This document shows positions 13,535 to 26,447 of a stretch of DNA of 64,000 nt, piece by piece. The stretch lies in contig OY294046.1 in assembly GCA_958510825.1 (NCBI GenBank), forward strand, positions 51,857,664 through 51,921,663, written 5' to 3'. This DNA comes from Brachypterus glaber (lineage: Eukaryota; Arthropoda; Insecta; Coleoptera; Kateretidae). Position 1 is the first letter of the stretch. Each line of letters starts with the position of its first letter. The translations under genes and the position numbers were made by a program. The notes beneath the pieces are model-generated. The model worked only from the letters and a program-made list of their open reading frames with translations. It had not been told where the DNA came from and made no database searches.

Positions 13535-14264
13535 TACAGTGCGGTCCAAAACTCACCCCCCCCCTTTTAACTTTTGAACGAGTTGAGATATCGACTTCAA
13601 ATTTAGAACTCTTAAATAAGACAACTTACACTATCTTTTAGCATATATTTGATATTTTCAGCTCTTAAAATGTGGGCAGGGGGGCATGAGGAGACATTTT
13701 TTTAAATAGAAAGGGGGATAGTGTGATACATCATTTTAAAGCTTATAAAATACTCTATTTAAACTAACATTTTAAAAATTTTTAAAAATGTTTTTTAGGT
13801 TTTAATTTTTCAGTTTTTTGTGGTAAAAAATAAATTTTTAAGTTTTTTGTTTGTTATTTTTTTTTATGTCAACTAAAATTAGTTGAAAAGTATAATTTAC
13901 TTTTTTTCATTATGAAATTAGGCATTTTTAAAAAATTGTTTGGATTTTTTAGAGAAATTTTGACAAAAATACCCATTTTCAACCCTATTTTAAACCCAAA
14001 AAAAAATGTTTAAAAAAAATAAAAAACATACAGTTAAATAGAGAATTGTATAAGCTTTAAAATTATGTATCACACGATCCACCTTTCCATTTAAAAAAAT
14101 GTCGCCCCATGCCCCCCTGCCCACATTTTAAAAGCTAAAAGTATCAAATATATGCTTAAAGATAGTTTAAGTTGTTTTATTTAAGAGTTCTAAATTTGAA
14201 GTCGATATCTAAACCCGTTCAAAAGTTAAGAGGGGGGGGGGGGTGACTTTTGGACCGCTCTGTA
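13535..14264. repeat. Mariner-type palindromic MITE, copy 1
   Basis: Ends TACAGTGCGGTCCAAAA and GGACCGCTCTGTA, with TA on both outer flanks. This fits Tc1/mariner insertion at TA. The arms are complementary over about 350 bp. They include TTTTAACTTTTGAACGAGTT next to a C-run and a GGGGGGCATG block next to TTTAAATGGAAA-like sequence. A second copy lies at 25731-26447. No transposase is present. Confidence 0.85.
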
Positions 14265-14730
14265 TATCGAATAGTCCTACGATAAAAATGATCGTTTATA
14301 AATTTTTTTGTAGGAAATTAAACATTATTTTTATTTATGCAAAAAAATTGTCCTACTAGAAATAATAAGTGAGATATCACTAAAACTTTATGGTTTTTGT
14401 AAATTTTGCCCCTCTTGCCTTACGCTTATGTTAACCATATTTGACGTGACGCAGAAAAGTTCCTGAATCGTTTGGTGAAAGAATTTTTAAAATCAATACA
14501 AAAGTTATACAGTTTATATAGAGATAGACAGACAAACAGACAGACAGACATATTTTAAGGCACTATTACCGTCTAGAAGGCCAAAAACAAGCACATTTTC
14601 AAGCTCCTTTATTAAAAAAACTTTTCAAAACATTATTTCATTGTTTGAGATTACGGTTTTTTTTTTCAATTTAGTTTTTTTTTGTTCTAATTTATGGGGG
14701 GCGCCAAAATCGAGTGCTCCATTGTCCCAT
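14265..14730. other. Gap without a gene
   Basis: Contains a short GACA microsatellite-like run (about 14526-14550). It may be part of the dispersed family seen at 29690-29830. Otherwise AT-rich with no recognised feature. Confidence 0.4.
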
Positions 14731-15030
14731 TGCGGACAGTTAATCTCAGGATTGGTAAGTCTGAAAAAAAATCATAAATTTCTTGAAGAGGAAGGTTACG
14801 GACTGGGTAATTAACCACCATTGATAAAAAATCGATAAAAAAAATGGTGGATGTTTGAAAAAAGTGTGAAAAAACGACCTTTTTTTTTTCATAGTTTTTT
14901 CCTTGCTAATTTGTTTTCTTTTTTTTTTAGACAAATTGTGGTAAATTAACCTGCAGGGCATGTTAATAAACAAATCGCGCTAAGATTTATTAAAATCGGT
15001 TCAGCTAATCTGGAGATTAACTGTCCGCAG
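14731..15030. repeat. Terminal-inverted-repeat element, 300 bp
   Basis: TGCGGACAGTTAATCTC at the left end pairs with GAGATTAACTGTCCGCAG at the right end. Homology of the arms fades after about 30 bp. The interior is AT-rich with no transposase, consistent with a MITE. Confidence 0.65.
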
Positions 15031-15896
15031 TTTGAAAAAGCATTATTTCTAGAAAATCGCGTTTAAAGTTTTTGGAGACATGACGCGCGCGCTCACTAAA
15101 AGTTATTATATACTATTATAACTCTCGAATTTGTCAAAAATATTTTAGGAGGCTATTTTTGAAGGTCTAAGGAGTTGAAAAATGTAAAAAATCGATTTTT
15201 TGAAAATTCTAGACGGTATATTACCTTAACACCCAATTTTTTCACATTTCCTCTAGGTTTTATGACATGCTTAAGCCGAAAATGCAAAAAATTGATTTTT
15301 CGGTCCAAACAGTCCAAACGGGTGTTTCCACCCGTAATTTTTCCTTTTAGCATATGTCTGGTAATATTTGTCTGAAGTTCTCTCACCGGTATGAATTTAT
15401 TTAATATCTACTCTTAACTTTTTTTAATGGATAATTTTACGATCTGTTGACATATAAGTACGGCTTATTAAATCTTTATGCAGTCATCAAAATATTTACT
15501 AATGTTGTACTAAATGAAATCAGATTATTCCATGTAAGACGTAAATTATATAAGGAATTATTCTTTAGTAAATATCCTGAAAATCCTTCTGCAAGGAATC
15601 CCTGCCAAGGATACAACAAACCATGAAGATTTGCAATATAACCTATTCTTTTAGGGTAGGTACAGTTGGATCCAAAAAAAAACAAGATAGAAAATCTATT
15701 TGTGTAAATTGAATAATTGTTTACAAACAATGCAGTTGTCAATGTTGGCAATACTTGTCAAAATTATTTATAATAATTATAAAGTACATAGTACATAGCT
15801 CATTTTTTTCAATAAATGCAGTTACAGCTTTGTTATTCTAATGCGAGATTTAATAAAGAATTTAATATAATTAATTTAATTAAGTACATAATTAGA
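15031..15896. other. Gap without a gene
   Basis: AT-rich, with short open frames on both strands around 15150-15390 that overlap and match nothing I recognise. No RNA signal was seen. Confidence 0.4.
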
Positions 15897-16225
15897 AATG
15901 CATCAATTAAATGATGTTAAGAAAGCTCAAGCTATTGGGTTATTGGAAGCAGGATGTGAGCATGTGGACTTTAATGATTCGGAGAGTTTTGTTAAGACTG
16001 AAGAAAAAATGGATACAGGAGGAAATGGTTAAAACGCGTACAGGCTCGAGAAGAAGGAAGTGAAAATTTACTTAATTATTTAAGAGAACACCCTTTACGA
16101 GACTGGTACAGGCTATAAACGATACAAATTTTCATCTAAACCCACCGTCCGCCGCCGCATTGATAATTCGGAGATTGGAAATTTTTATGCAGCAAAAGAA
16201 CCTTTTTTAAACGAAAATCATAATT
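15897..16225 (+). pseudogene. Tc1-like transposase relic
   Basis: Starts MHQLNDVKKAQAIGLLEAG, the helix-turn-helix N-terminus typical of Tc1/mariner-superfamily transposases. After frameshifts it continues with fragments readable as a linker (about 16000-16050), then ENLLNYLREHPF (about 16053-16095) and AINDTNFHLNP (about 16113-16145), which resemble the second DNA-binding half. No catalytic domain was found and several frames are needed, so it is dead. No terminal inverted repeats were located. Confidence 0.6.
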
Positions 16226-18381
16226 TTCATAAATTATATATTTCATTAATAAGTCAAAAAGTTTTATTTCCCATAAGATTTACTAAATATTGCGTTTAAA
16301 TTTTATATATATGATTAAATATTCTAAATGTTTTTTCAGTTTATTATTTATTATATATTTTTTTAAATATTTTAATAATTGACATTTATTTATTTAATTG
16401 TTTGGTATACAGATTCATGAAGAGCCCCAAGTAAGCTTCGAGATTGTTCTAGGGGCTCTCCATTAATTTTTAAAAAAAGAAGGAATATTAACATAAAAAT
16501 AACCGTTTTGGGGAGACTTCTTGCTTCTGCAGATCTGGAACCTCTATATTTGCTAGTTTTCCATTTCTTCCAGCTTCATGTAATAACAGCAGTTACTGTT
16601 ATTTAACATTATTCGCATTCACGCATTATCTCTAATAACTTATTAGAGACTACTAATCTCGCTACTAATAAACTTAAAGAAAACCGGACAATATGTCTAA
16701 TTATTCTAACCTCTTTCTTAAAATCTATAAAATAATTAATAAAATTGACATTTTGGCATATTTAAAACTTGCATTTTTATGGGTCCACCTGAATTTTAAA
16801 TTGATGCTTGACGCCAAACGTCAAACCAAAATGCAGGGACTATAAATTATATAAAATATACTTTTCGTCGAATATAACATATTACTTTTATGTTTTTTTT
16901 TCGGCTTTAATTTTAAATCGACCCAGAGATATTTGATATATTTTTTGGATTAAACATTGCGGCAGAAGAGGCTTTTACAAAACAATTTTAATTAAAGCGG
17001 ACCAAAAATGAGAAAACTCAAAAATCCTGGATCGATTTATTTAAAGTTTTAATTCCAATAAAAACTGGATAAACATTGTTTCCCTTTTTAAATTTTAGCC
17101 GAAAATATAAGGGCGAATATTTGGTATTTGATGCACTTGTCTCTCCGCTGGAGCCAAAAATACCAATATTTGACCCATTTAGGCATATGATTCACCCCAT
17201 ATGATACACCATATTCCCAAGCAGCCCAGCATTATTTCGACTCCGGGGAAAAGTGAATTATTTCCAAATATTCACTCATAAGTTAATATATCTACATTTT
17301 AAACTCATTGCTAGAATTAAGTTCTGACTAATAAAAATATTTTTATCTGCGTTCCTGCTAAGCAGGATAGATCTGTGCATTAGTATATTTCTAGTTTATC
17401 TTAAAATGCACGTGTTAAAATATTTTATTAACATACGACTTTACATATTTTTAAGATTATGTATTTATGTATGTAAACTAATACATTAACAGTAAAAAAA
17501 TTAAGTACCAGCATAATTTCGCAAGTGCCATAAAATTAAAAAGGATTTGAAATAAACCTTGAGGTACCATGGTAAATACTGAAAACTTTAAAAAATATTC
17601 TAAAAAAGCGTATTTCCTGTCAACCTCTTTTTTCCATCGATGAGAATGAGTATAAGTATATGTGTACTATTGCCAGAGAAGAGCTTTTTTTGTCTGTGTA
17701 GTTAAATATCGTTTCTGGTACACTGTAAATGCAAATATGGTAATTTTACAACAAATAAAGTAGGTCATATGTTGCCAGCAAAAAAAGTGGTAAATTTAAA
17801 TCAGTACTGTAAATTCACAGTTATCTGTAAAAATGTGAATGTTTATTTTGGTAATTTTACTGCTATTATTATGGTAATTTTCGGGACTGTCTGTAAAAGT
17901 GCTGGGTTTTTGGACCACATGCATGAATTTTAATGCAAAATTATTGTACCGATAGGAAAAGAGCTGAGATTTTACTAAACCCAGTAACTCAGGTTAATTT
18001 AATAAATATTGTAAATTCACATTCTGACATTGTAAATTTGCTTTAATTATTACAGTTAAAACTACTGTACGATTCACGGACAAATTTAGAGTGTAGTATA
18101 CTATATTTCTAGGAAGGCCAAGACCAGATATCCCATAAGTCAAATTTTTATTGGACGACTTTTTTTTTATAATCAAGTAAGTCTCTATGCCAGACTGCTC
18201 TCATGAGTGCAGCGGATGAACTTTTTTCCTTCATATATTTTTCCGTCCCTGAGGAGGAAACTAAGTACTGGTAACTTCTTTTGAATTTACAGCCAGACAT
18301 ATTCAACAAGTTTTGAAACATATATTTTTGATTGTTTAAGTTAAAAAAAATACTAATTAATTTAAAAAAAGTTTATGTACA
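16226..18381. other. Gap without a gene
   Basis: Contains the second copy of the AGAGCCCCAARTAAGCTT/GGGGCTCTCC hairpin (about 16418-16463). A degenerate repeat zone at about 17740-18060 is rich in GGTAATTTTAC and TGTAAATTCACA phrases. No coding sequence was seen. Confidence 0.45.
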
Positions 18382-19536
18382 TAACGGGTCTTTCAATAGG
18401 AGTGATAGGTTTTTAAATAGGGATTTTTTCGGTTCCTGATATATTTTTTTTTTTTGGTTCTAGCTGTCCAAATATTCAGTATAGTTTGCAGTTTTATTAT
18501 GCAGCGTTTGACGCTTCCCGACCGTTTAGAAATTATTAAAAAATATTAGCAAACTTCAAGCTCAGTTGTAGGTGCTCCACGTTTGAGAATTAGGTCGCCG
18601 TCACTCAGATTATACGTTGCACTATTAGATCATATATACATAGATGCGCCTTGAGTCCACGTCAAACCGAAATGTTTTCATTGCTATATCCAGGTAGATT
18701 TCACCTTCCCGCTTCTGGTCACCACCCACCGCTATAGTGGTTTGTTAACAAATATGTTATACTTCACCTCCTCGCAACCTCACCGCTATAGTGGTTTGTT
18801 TACAATTGGCTTTGTATATGTTCTACATAAAACAAATCAACATTAATGCCATATTTATGTATATAATATGATCTAATGTTCACTATGAAAAAGTTTGAGC
18901 ATAAGTTCACTTTACAGGACAATAAGCCACCAACAAGATAATGAAATGCATTAAGTGAGGAAAATATAGCAGCTGCAGCTGCCAGTATTGCCAATGAGCC
19001 AAATTTCTCGATTTCCTGCTTTCTCAGACAAAAACTTGGAGAATTTTGCGTAAGGATTTGGGCTTACATTCGTATTGACAAGAGCTGAAGCCAAGCGATC
19101 ACAGGTTGCGTCAGGAGTTTGCTGATTGGGCTCTTAAGCACTTGGAAGATGATCCTGATTTCGACCAAAAAATCATCTTAGACAAGGAGCATTTTTGGAT
19201 TAATGGCTTTGTTAACAAACAAAATTTGCATTATTGGTGCGAGAACAACCCACAGTTGTTACACGAAAAGTCCTTGCATCCCGAAAGACTCACTGTGTTG
19301 TGCGGTTTGTAACATGGCGGCGCCATCGGACCCACAACTGAGCTCGAACTTTGGTAATATTTTTTATAATATAAAATTTATATTATAATTTTTAAACGGT
19401 CGGGAAGCATCAAACACTGCAAGATAAAACTGCAAACTATACTGAATATTTTGACACCTGGAAGCAAAAAATATATGTATCAGGAACCGAGAAATCTCTA
19501 TTTAAAAACCTATCACTCCTATTGAAAGACCCGTTA
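18382..19536 (+). mobile_element. Mariner-superfamily transposon with long TIRs, transposase decayed
   Basis: The TIRs are about 150 bp. The left TIR begins TAACGGGTCTTTCAATAGGA and the right TIR ends CTATTGAAAGACCCGTTA, with TA at both outer edges. The TIRs reach into the start of the transposase: MQRLTLPDRLEIIKKY followed by a stop (about 18499-18549). A middle section (about 18975-19105) reads FLRQKLG, WRILRKDLGLHS and ELKPSDHRLRQ in different frames. Then 19106-19312 encodes RQEFADWALKHLEDDPDFDQ and EHFWINGFVNKQN, a catalytic-region relic in which the usual SDEAHF reads LDKEHF. It is inactive as it stands. Confidence 0.8.
19106..19312 (+). pseudogene. Transposase fragment (mariner/IS630 superfamily)
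   Basis: The 68-residue open part of the element above, from RQEFADWALKHL to HPERLTVLCGL. The family hallmarks are the WAL..DPDF..KI segment, an acidic residue followed by EHF, GFVNKQN and HPERLTV.CG. The C-terminal third, including the last catalytic acidic residue, is missing because the right TIR follows almost at once (internal deletion). Confidence 0.7.
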
Positions 19537-21761
19537 CTTATACTAAAAAAGGTCTTTTAGGGAATGGTTTGAGTCCTAAATATATATGTTTTTTGCTCTG
19601 TAATCATTTTTTTTAAGAGTAATTTCATTCGATTATTTTTTAAATTTGGTGTCGTTGAAACTAGAAATAGTTATACCTAAACAATCCGTGAAGATATGTA
19701 ATGCCACGCATTCCATTATATATTATTCACAGTAAATAATATATTGCATTATCCCAAATTTCTTCTATAATGGCGCGTTCAGTTTGAAAAATTATGACGC
19801 TATAATTTTACAATCTTAAGTAGGAATGAAACAAAGTCTCAGACGAAAGGGGGAGGAATCATTCGCGCTTTCTTCTTTCCGTCAAAAGCGTTATAAGACG
19901 TGCGTGCCTACAATGGGCCTCTCACTTGCACACACATTCCTAACATTTTCCCCATAGCCACAGATCCGTACGTCAAACTATAACTGGCTTTATACTGGGC
20001 TAAATAAAAAACACTATAGTTTTAGTATTGAGAATTTTTCAGAAGTAGTGATAATTTTTACTCTAGAAAACTTTTCTATTATTGTGTTACAAAGCACAAT
20101 AAGTCAAAAATGGTTTGTTTTAAAAAAGAGTACACTATAAATTTGACGAATAAGGTTCTTTTGACACGAGTAACCATATGGGGTTATAACCAGATTTTTG
20201 TAGTATGTATTCACACACATAGGATTTTATGAATGAAATATTTTCAATACATCTGCTGATGTTCTACATGCTCGTACAGTTCCTTTTAAGTGGATTCTTG
20301 GAAGCTGAAAGATTTTTGTCAATGGACCAAAATAAGAAGAACTTGAATCATTAGATTTATATATAATACCTAAAAATATTTTCATGCATAAAAATACAAG
20401 TGATAAATTGCACATTTCACCATTTTTATCTCAATGGAAAACAGGCTCATTTTTGTTTAAAAACGGGCTATTTTATATAAAATAAAGTAAAAAATGCTCA
20501 TATACATACAGGGTACCCGTTTTTCCACCTCAAGCATGGGTTTCTCGGTTATTATAAGAGATACAAGATCAGTTAAATTAAAAAAAAAATTCCCATTTTT
20601 ATGCTGAGTAATAATCTGAAAGAAAATTTGGTGCTACATTTTCTTTTTAATTATCACAAAAAAATTAAAAATCCCGAGTTTTTATTTTTTTTAGCGAAAA
20701 CCGAAAAAGCTAGACGTTTTTAATTAAAACATTGCTTAGGTACTTTTTTGCAAGGAATCTAAATCTGTTATCATATTTTCCATGGTATTTTAGATGCAAG
20801 AGTTACAACACTTAACATTTTTTCGTATGAGCGTTATTTTGGATTTTTACATTTTTAAATACATTTTTTTTCTGGGTACGATAACGAGATGATCAAGTCT
20901 TACATTATGTGTAAAATTAAAAAAAATCATTTTTGAGCAGAGTGTTTTGGAAACAACGAAGCAATAAAATTAACGAAGGTTAGGTTTGAAATGACACGGT
21001 AAGAAACCTACTATTAAGGGGGAGGTAGGAGCAAAAAACGCTCCGATTAAAGTGAATTTAACGTGAACGTGTTTTTGGTTAGATTTTATGTTCAAGTATA
21101 TTGCGTTCTCATTTTTTGCCGCATTTTTTAGATAGCTTTAGAACCGTGTATCAAACAAAAATAACTTTCTTTCTTTCTGGGGGTTCCAAATATACAAAAA
21201 TGGTTTGGTAGCAAATTCTCAGAGTAGGAGTAAAAATTTGTCAATTATACTAACAAATTTTTATGCTTTTATGCTACAATGTAGAATTTCTACATATTTC
21301 CACCCTTAAATATTTAATTATTTATACAAAGATTAAAATATTTTAATCTGTTTTATCTCTGGCAGACAAAATTAATTTGACACAGCACTCTTTAACACGT
21401 AATAGGTTGATCATACAAGTGTTATACTATGATTGATAGTGACTAGTCTCCGCAATCTTAAGCTTGTCAACTCAGGCCTTTAAAGTCATTTATTCTTGTT
21501 TTTGTTGTTCTACACGACTTTCGAACAACTTTGAACATAATAATTTAGATATTAATGATAAAAATTTAAAGTACGATCAACTTAAATTTAGCGGCTTAAG
21601 GAACTAACATCGCTGAGGGGGGGGGGGGGAAGAGTACCCAAATTTACCAACTAATAAAACTAAATTTTGATATTAAAAAAAAGCTGGCGGAAATTTTAAT
21701 GACTAAAAAAAGTCCTCACATGTAAAAAAAGTTTGATTAATAATAAAAAAACAACAATTTT
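19537..21761. other. Gap without a gene
   Basis: AT-rich. A slightly GC-richer patch at 19780-19990 has no frame of note. A poly-G run (about 21617-21629) lies near 21.6 kb. No coding signal was recognised. Confidence 0.4.
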
Positions 21762-21798
21762 CCATACCAATCCGATACACATTATCGGATTGGTATGG
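21762..21798. repeat. Perfect 16-bp inverted repeat with 5-nt loop
   Basis: CCATACCAATCCGATA and TATCGGATTGGTATGG flank the loop CACAT. It could form a stable hairpin or be the centre of a small fold-back element. No matching outer arms were found. Confidence 0.7.
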
Positions 21799-22647
21799 AT
21801 CAAGATATCTGGAGGCTTTCGGTTTCTTCATTTCCGGTGTCCTCAAATTGTTGAAAATAGATTTATGTGGGGCGTATGTCTAGGGGGGTCGATTTTTTCG
21901 TTATTTTTTTGATATCTCTTTTTCGTTTTCAAGATACAAGCAAAAATGTGTGTGTGTGTGTTTAAAACCATTAATCCATTGGTAAGAAATTTCTTTCAAA
22001 ATCTTATTAAAACTTCCTAAGATTAAACAAGAAAATTTTAATAAGAATTAAAATGAAATTTATTTTCCAAAACCGGGTTCATTCTTATAAAAATCTTCTT
22101 CATTGGTAAGAATTTTCGTTAATAATATTATTAAAAGTTCTATAAAGTTTTAATTAAATCAAAAACGAAAATTTTAATAAGAATTAACCAGAACGTTTTT
22201 ACAGGGTGTAGAGTCTCTCTAAAATTGAGAGTCTAAATGAACTAAAACCATATTATGTATATATTTTTACGACTGTGTATACAGTGTATAGATACGAGAT
22301 ATTTATTATATTTTGTAAGTACTGTTTTCATGGTATATAAAAAGAAAATTAATATACCCGAGGAATCTGCAATAAAGTCGTAAAGATGTACGTTGCAAAA
22401 ATTAAAATTCTCATATTCAATTTCATAGATAATTTCAAACTTAATCTTTTACCTATTCTAAGAAACAAATTCTTTCATACGTTTTTTGGTCGTTTTTTTT
22501 TGGCCTGAAGTCAAAAAAGAATAATTAAGGATATGTACACAGAGAAAAGATTCGACTTTAGGATATACGAGTTTAACGGCGGCTATTTTTAAAAGTTCAC
22601 AAAAATAAGATAGTAAAAAATAATGGAAAAAGCACAATATTGAAATT

Positions 22648-22776
22648 TTTCCATACATATCATCGCCTTCCTTGCAAAGGGGCTTATCTCAAAATGATAG
22701 ATATATCGGTATTTTGCATCAATAGATTTTGAGATAAACCCCTTTGTAAGGAAGGCGACGATATATACAAATGTCG
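22648..22776. repeat. Hairpin-type MITE, about 125 bp
   Basis: CATATCATCGCCTTCCTTGC at the left pairs with AAGGAAGGCGACGATAT at the right. AAAGGGGCTTATCTCAAAAT and TTTTGAGATAAACCCCTTT mirror each other inside. No open frame. Confidence 0.7.
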
Positions 22777-22787
22777 TCATGACGACA

Positions 22788-22842
22788 GTATAGTAAATTT
22801 CCATATCTTAGGGCATAGTATAGTAAATTTCCATATCTTAGG
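22788..22842. repeat. Two-copy direct repeat, 27-bp unit
   Basis: AGTATAGTAAATTTCCATAT followed by CTTAGGG occurs twice in a row, immediately after the hairpin element. Confidence 0.7.
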
Positions 22843-24344
22843 GTTAATTACCCCCATTATTAATAATATTTTAATATAACGTTATAATATTTTACAATAA
22901 TCGTAAAAATGGTATTCTATATTCTATACCTAAAATTTGACACAACAACGTTTTGTATTAATAATTTTATATTTTTCTATCAGTGTATATATATCATAAA
23001 AAGTAGTTTTTAACAGAAATTTTGATTAATCCATTAAAAAAAAGACAAAACAATTGACGATAAAAAAAACTTTGACAAAAAAGTAACAGCACCCTCATTT
23101 TGCACCCCCTTTTTGAATTATATTACTTATCGATACCTCAATACTAAACTTTTATTTATTTTTTATGTATCAGAGAAGCCGTTTTGGAATTCAAGTTTTT
23201 AATTATTTTTGAAATACAATCGCATCTTAAAATTATGTACCCACTTCTGAATCAAATCAAATCAAATCAAAAAATAGCTGTATTAATTTTACCTTTATTG
23301 ACTCAAGTAAATATTTTTTGCAGTGTATAATCGCTTATACATCATCTTAAATGTTGTTTACAAATAAATGTTTTCTTATTTGTCAAGAAAAACAAATGAA
23401 GGGGAACGTTTACCTTTTGTTTTAAGCCGATTCGCACTCGTTTAAAAATATTTAAAAAAAATTTAACACTATGCCCTACAAATATTTGAAGATTATATCT
23501 GAGATAAATATCTACTAATATGTAGTTTAAATATTAAATAATATTTAATATCTTGCACCACATATTCAGTTTTATAATTTACATGATGTTTTTTTGACCG
23601 CAATACAAATAGGTACCTGTACCTCTATATTTTTTTAGGTGTTTAGAACAAGTTAAAATTTTCTCATGAAAAAATATTTTCTATGATAATTAATAATATT
23701 TAATAATATACCTTTTGACACCAAAGCTAATAGTGCCTTTGTAATTATATGGGTGGCTTTTTGAAAAATGGTAAGAATATTATTTATTTATTACAGAGGT
23801 GTCATTTTTTCGGCACAAATCGAGGCAAAAATTAAAAATTAACCGTGAAGTTTTAAATTAGCACTTACTGGGAGGTGTAATGTCTTAATTGACTAAAGAT
23901 ATGCAAAGAAAAAAGCTTGCAATTTGCAATTTGTTTTGCAAGTTACCAAATGTACATAATGAAGTTTTTTTTTGGCATGTATACATAAACCAAGATGTTG
24001 TATGTAATGCAAAAAGTCCAAACATTTATAAACTTCGGTAAAATTATTCTTTTTGGAAAACAATTTAACCCTACAAATGGCATTTGTAGTTCAGTGTCTA
24101 GATCAGGGCCGTACCCAGAAAACAATTTAGGGGGCTCAGCCCGAGGGTGTAAAGGAATAAGCTTTTTTACCATTTTAAACCGACATTTAATTTTCTGTAA
24201 AATTACATAGTCCGTAATTGATAGTTGTATATTAGTGTAAATTTATGTAATTTTCAGTGCATTCTCTGTTAGTTTTCACTTTCCAACCGTTGTCATATAT
24301 GACCTAACGTGGCCTAAAGGCCACGGGTGGAAAATAACTAACAA
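22843..24344. other. Gap without a gene
   Basis: AT-rich. A four-fold AATCA run lies near 23250. A GGGCCGTACCCAG phrase near 24107 may be the end of a MITE whose partner end was not found. No coding sequence was recognised. Confidence 0.4.
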
Positions 24345-25622
24345 TAGTCCAGTCAAATGATACATGTAAATTGCAATAAATGTACACGAGCTGATATTTT
24401 AAAGGGTAGTAGTGGATGGTAATAGGATAATCCTGTTAGTTTTTCACCGGGTAGTTTGCTTAAGGATGTCCGCCATCTTGAATTTTAGGGTGAGTTGGTT
24501 AATATGCATATAAGATAAAAATGCATATAACCAATTTTATTAAGGAGGAAATTTCCAACAATTTTTGTTGAGATCATTTTTTTAATATATTAATAAAAAT
24601 AGAGTTAATTCAAAAATAGCCATGTTGGAGGTGAAATTGTTTTTTTCCATTTTCCAGCCAAATTATTCATTGGACGATAAAAGCGGTTCTAAGCAAACTT
24701 GTAGCTCTTAAACTTCTCTATACGTTTCATACATTATAAATTTTCATAGGCATTTTGGTACGGTTGCATAAGCCCTAACTCGACTTTCAGCTTCCACTGT
24801 AACCGTAACAAAATACTTATGAAAATGCATAATATCTAAAACTTATAGAGAATTTTAAGTTTGCTTATAACCACTTTTATCCGATGAATAATTTGGATGA
24901 AATATCTAAAAACCCAGTTTCACCCCCAACATTTTTGAATATTTATAACTCGATTGTTATTAATATATTAAGAAAATGATTTAAAAAAAAATTGTTGGAA
25001 TTTTTTTCCTTAACAAAATTGGTTATATGCATTTTTATCGTAAGATGCATATTTAGCCAGATAACAGCACTCATCCCTAAAATCAAGATAGCTGACACTC
25101 CTTAGGCAAATCACCCGGTGAAAAACTAACAGAAGGGCCATTCCAGCGTTTCGGGTGTTTCACTTTTACACATTAAAACGAATTTTATGAAAACTTATTG
25201 CGCTAATAGATTTGTACATGTATGCCACAATTGGACTAATATACCAGTTAAATAAACGGTTAAACCCCGAAATAAAATTTTAAAAAAATTAAGGAAGATA
25301 TTGGCAAAATTTGCCCTTTCGGGTGTTTCAAAAAAATGAAACACCCGAAACGGCCAATTTAGTCAACACCTTCCTTAATTTTTTAAAATTTTATTTCAAG
25401 TTTTAACAGCTTCTTTAACTGATTTATTAGTATAATTGTAGCATACATGTACCAATCTATTAGCGCAATAAGTATTCATAAAATTCATTTTAATGTGTAA
25501 AAGTGAAACACCCGAAACGCTGGAATGGCCCAGAAGTTTTCTTTTACTATCCACTTACAATATCACCCCTTGTACATTTATTGCAATTTAACATAGTAAT
25601 TTCTCGTTATTTGACTGGACTA
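24345..25622. repeat. Palindromic element family B, copy 1, with a nested insertion
   Basis: Ends TAGTCCAGTCAAAT and ATTTGACTGGACTA. Inner blocks GTTAGTTTTTCACCGGGT and ACCCGGTGAAAAACTAAC mirror each other, as do the CATCTTGAATTTTAGGG blocks. It is interrupted by a separate fold-back element at 25135-25531. A related copy lies at 37116-37800 in wg intron 1. Confidence 0.8.
25135..25531. mobile_element. Fold-back element, 397 bp, nested, 4-bp target duplication
   Basis: GGGCCATTCCAGCGTTTCGG at the left is the exact complement of CCGAAACGCTGGAATGGCCC at the right. The arms pair over nearly the whole element, with the centre near 25330. AGAA flanks both sides (25131-25134 and 25532-25535). Removing the element with one AGAA restores a continuous arm of the host family B element. 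High arm identity suggests a recent insertion. Confidence 0.85.
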
Positions 25623-25730
25623 CCACTAAATGGTAGGCACAAATCATTGATACGTATGTAGTAAAAGTAAAAATATTATTTTTTGTCTACAATATTATTT
25701 TTTACTCATACGTATATGCATTTACTTATA

Positions 25731-26447
25731 CAGTGCGGTCCAAAAGTCACCCCCCCTTTTAACTTTTGAACGAGTTGAGATATCGACTTCAAATTTAGAA
25801 CTTTTAAATAAGACAACTTAAACTATCTTTTAGCATATATTTGATATTTTCAGCTCTTAAAATGTAGGCAAGGGGGGCATGGGGGGATATTTATTTTTAA
25901 TGGAAAGCGGGGTCCTGTGATACATCATTTTAAAGCTTATAAAATAATCCATTTAACCGTATATTTTTTATTTTTTTTAAAATGTTTTTTAAGGTTTTGG
26001 ATTTTTCAATTTTTTGTGCCAAAACATCGATTTTTAAAGTTTTTTTTTATAAATTATTATTTATGCTAACTAAAAGTAGTTTAAAAGTATAATTAACATT
26101 TATTTATGATGAAATTAGGCATTTTTAAAAAATTATTCGTTTGTTTTTAGAGGAATTTTGACATTAATACCCATTTTCAACCCCATTTTAAACCATTTTT
26201 TTTATTTAAAAATATGTAGTTAAATGGAGAATTTTATAAGCTTTAAAATGATGTATTACACGACCACCCTTTCCATTTAAAAAAATGTGCCCCCATGTCC
26301 CCCTGCCCACATTTTAAGAGCTGAAAGTATTAAATATATGCTTAAAGACAGTTTAAGTTGTCTTATTTAAAAGTTCCAAATTTGAAGTCGATATCTCAAC
26401 TGGTTCAAAAGTTAAGAGGGGGGGGGGGTGACTTTTGGACCGCTCTG
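25731..26447. repeat. Mariner-type palindromic MITE, copy 2
   Basis: The same family as 13535-14264: CAGTGCGGTCCAAAAGTCAC at the left, GTGACTTTTGGACCGCTCTG at the right, TA on each flank, and the internal C-run, AACTTTTGAACGAGTT and GGGGGGCATG blocks. Confidence 0.85.
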
